The notes under the pieces are model-generated. The model saw nothing but the letters and a program-made list of their open reading frames with translations, was not told the DNA's origin and searched no databases. This document shows positions 14,442-14,832 of a stretch of 14,832 bases of DNA, piece by piece (the stretch's first letter is position 1; every line of letters starts with the position of its first letter). Origin of the DNA: Myxococcota bacterium. GTDB lineage: Bacteria; Myxococcota; UBA4151. The stretch lies in contig JAPKCE010000018.1 of NCBI GenBank assembly GCA_028823075.1, positions 1-14,832 on the forward strand. Reading direction: 5' to 3'. The position numbers and the translations under genes are program-made.

Positions 14442-14832
14442 TTAAGCCTGTGAAAAAAGACCATTAAGCGTCCCGCTCGGCCGCATCGCCTCAAGCGCCA
14501 ACCCCTCGTCAGGCATAAAGTACCCGCCGATATCCATCGCCGGACCTTGGCTGCCGAGCAACTCATCGAGAATCACCGCCTCATTCGCCTCAAGCGTCGC
14601 GGCTAAAGGCGCAAATCGAGCCGCCAGCCCGGCATGCTCGCTCTGCTTTGCCAAGGCTTGCGCCCAGTACATCGCCACATAAAAATGGCTGCCTCGGTTG
14701 TCGAGTTCGTTGACCTTGCGAGAGGGGGACTTATTGTTCAGCAGATAGGCGGTCGTGGCCTCGTCGAGCGCTCGGCCTAGAACCGCTGCTGCCGGCTGGT
14801 TGTACTTGGTCGCCACATGATCGAGCGAAACC
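14442..14832 (-). CDS. icd: Monomeric NADP-dependent isocitrate dehydrogenase, C-terminal part
   Basis: Enzyme of the citric acid cycle, oxidising isocitrate to 2-oxoglutarate and CO2 with NADP. Only the last 129 residues are in the window; the frame stays open to the right edge, so the gene is cut by the window rather than truncated. The family's C-terminal signature is clear: NNKSPSRKVNELDNRGSHFY, VAMYWAQALAKQ, RFAPLAATLEANE, DIGGYF-PD and AMRPSGTLN. It is the single-chain (about 740-residue) IDH type, unrelated in sequence to the dimeric Icd. A GTG at 14816 in this frame is an internal valine, since conserved residues (VSLDH) continue upstream of it. Convergent with the metalloprotease gene. 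Confidence 0.95.
   Translation of the reverse strand, partial: VSLDHVATKYNQPAAAVLGRALDEATTAYLLNNKSPSRKVNELDNRGSHFYVAMYWAQALAKQSEHAGLAARFAPLAATLEANEAVILDELLGSQGPAMDIGGYFMPDEGLALEAMRPSGTLNGLFSQA

Noticed and set aside
14442..14816. A free-standing 124-residue protein starting at GTG 14816
   Set aside because: Sequence upstream of the GTG continues the isocitrate dehydrogenase signature to the window edge, so this is a C-terminal part of a longer gene.

Overview
The window (about 57% G+C, dense coding, short intergenic gaps) looks like chromosomal DNA of a Gram-negative, diderm bacterium. Two very large secreted lipoproteins suggest a Myxococcota/Bradymonadota-type ('deltaproteobacterial') lineage. 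One has tandem six-cysteine, Asp-rich repeats of the 'CDDxNPCTDDxC' kind; the other is a CehA/McbA-type PHP hydrolase behind long beta-rich domains. The lineage is an inference from protein architecture; no rRNA or other phylogenetic marker is present. No tRNA, insertion sequence, integrase, phage gene or CRISPR array is visible.

Region 1 (1-5067). A minus-strand, translationally coupled tripartite heavy-metal efflux operon in the classical czcCBA order: TolC-type outer-membrane factor (3741-4940), His-rich lipoprotein-like periplasmic adaptor (2158-3744) and a CusA/CzcA-type RND pump that leaves the window at its left edge. The genes overlap by 4 bp and 1 bp. Upstream, a control region of about 130 bp carries three separate inverted repeats. 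On its far side a small DUF5522-like cysteine-cluster protein (5068-5259) is transcribed divergently.

Region 2 (5260-8280). A plus-strand operon: MarR-family regulator, YdfG-like short-chain dehydrogenase (4-bp ATGA overlap) and a D-aminoacylase/N-acyl-D-amino-acid deacylase family amidohydrolase (11-bp gap). A perfect 10+5+10 bp palindrome lies 5 bp before the marR start and is very probably its operator. The combination suggests regulated catabolism of N-acyl-D-amino acids or related hydroxy-amino/hydroxy acids; the substrate is not determined by the sequence.

Region 3 (8344-14339). Two divergent genes for large exported lipoproteins, separated by about 71 bp. To the left is a PHP-domain CehA/McbA-like metallohydrolase. 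To the right is an M66/TagA/StcE-like zinc metalloprotease with an HEGGH active site (extended motif HExxHxxTxxH) and N-terminal cysteine-rich repeats. They may form a secreted degradation pair sharing one promoter region.

Region 4 (14442-14832). The C-terminus of monomeric NADP-dependent isocitrate dehydrogenase on the minus strand, running off the right edge.

Almost every recognised start has a Shine-Dalgarno-like purine run ending about 7 nt (6-7) before the start codon. This rule was used to choose between alternative starts. The exceptions are marR (no visible site, possibly leaderless), the outer-membrane factor (poor site, hairpin adjacent) and the RND pump (no convincing site, coupled to the adaptor).
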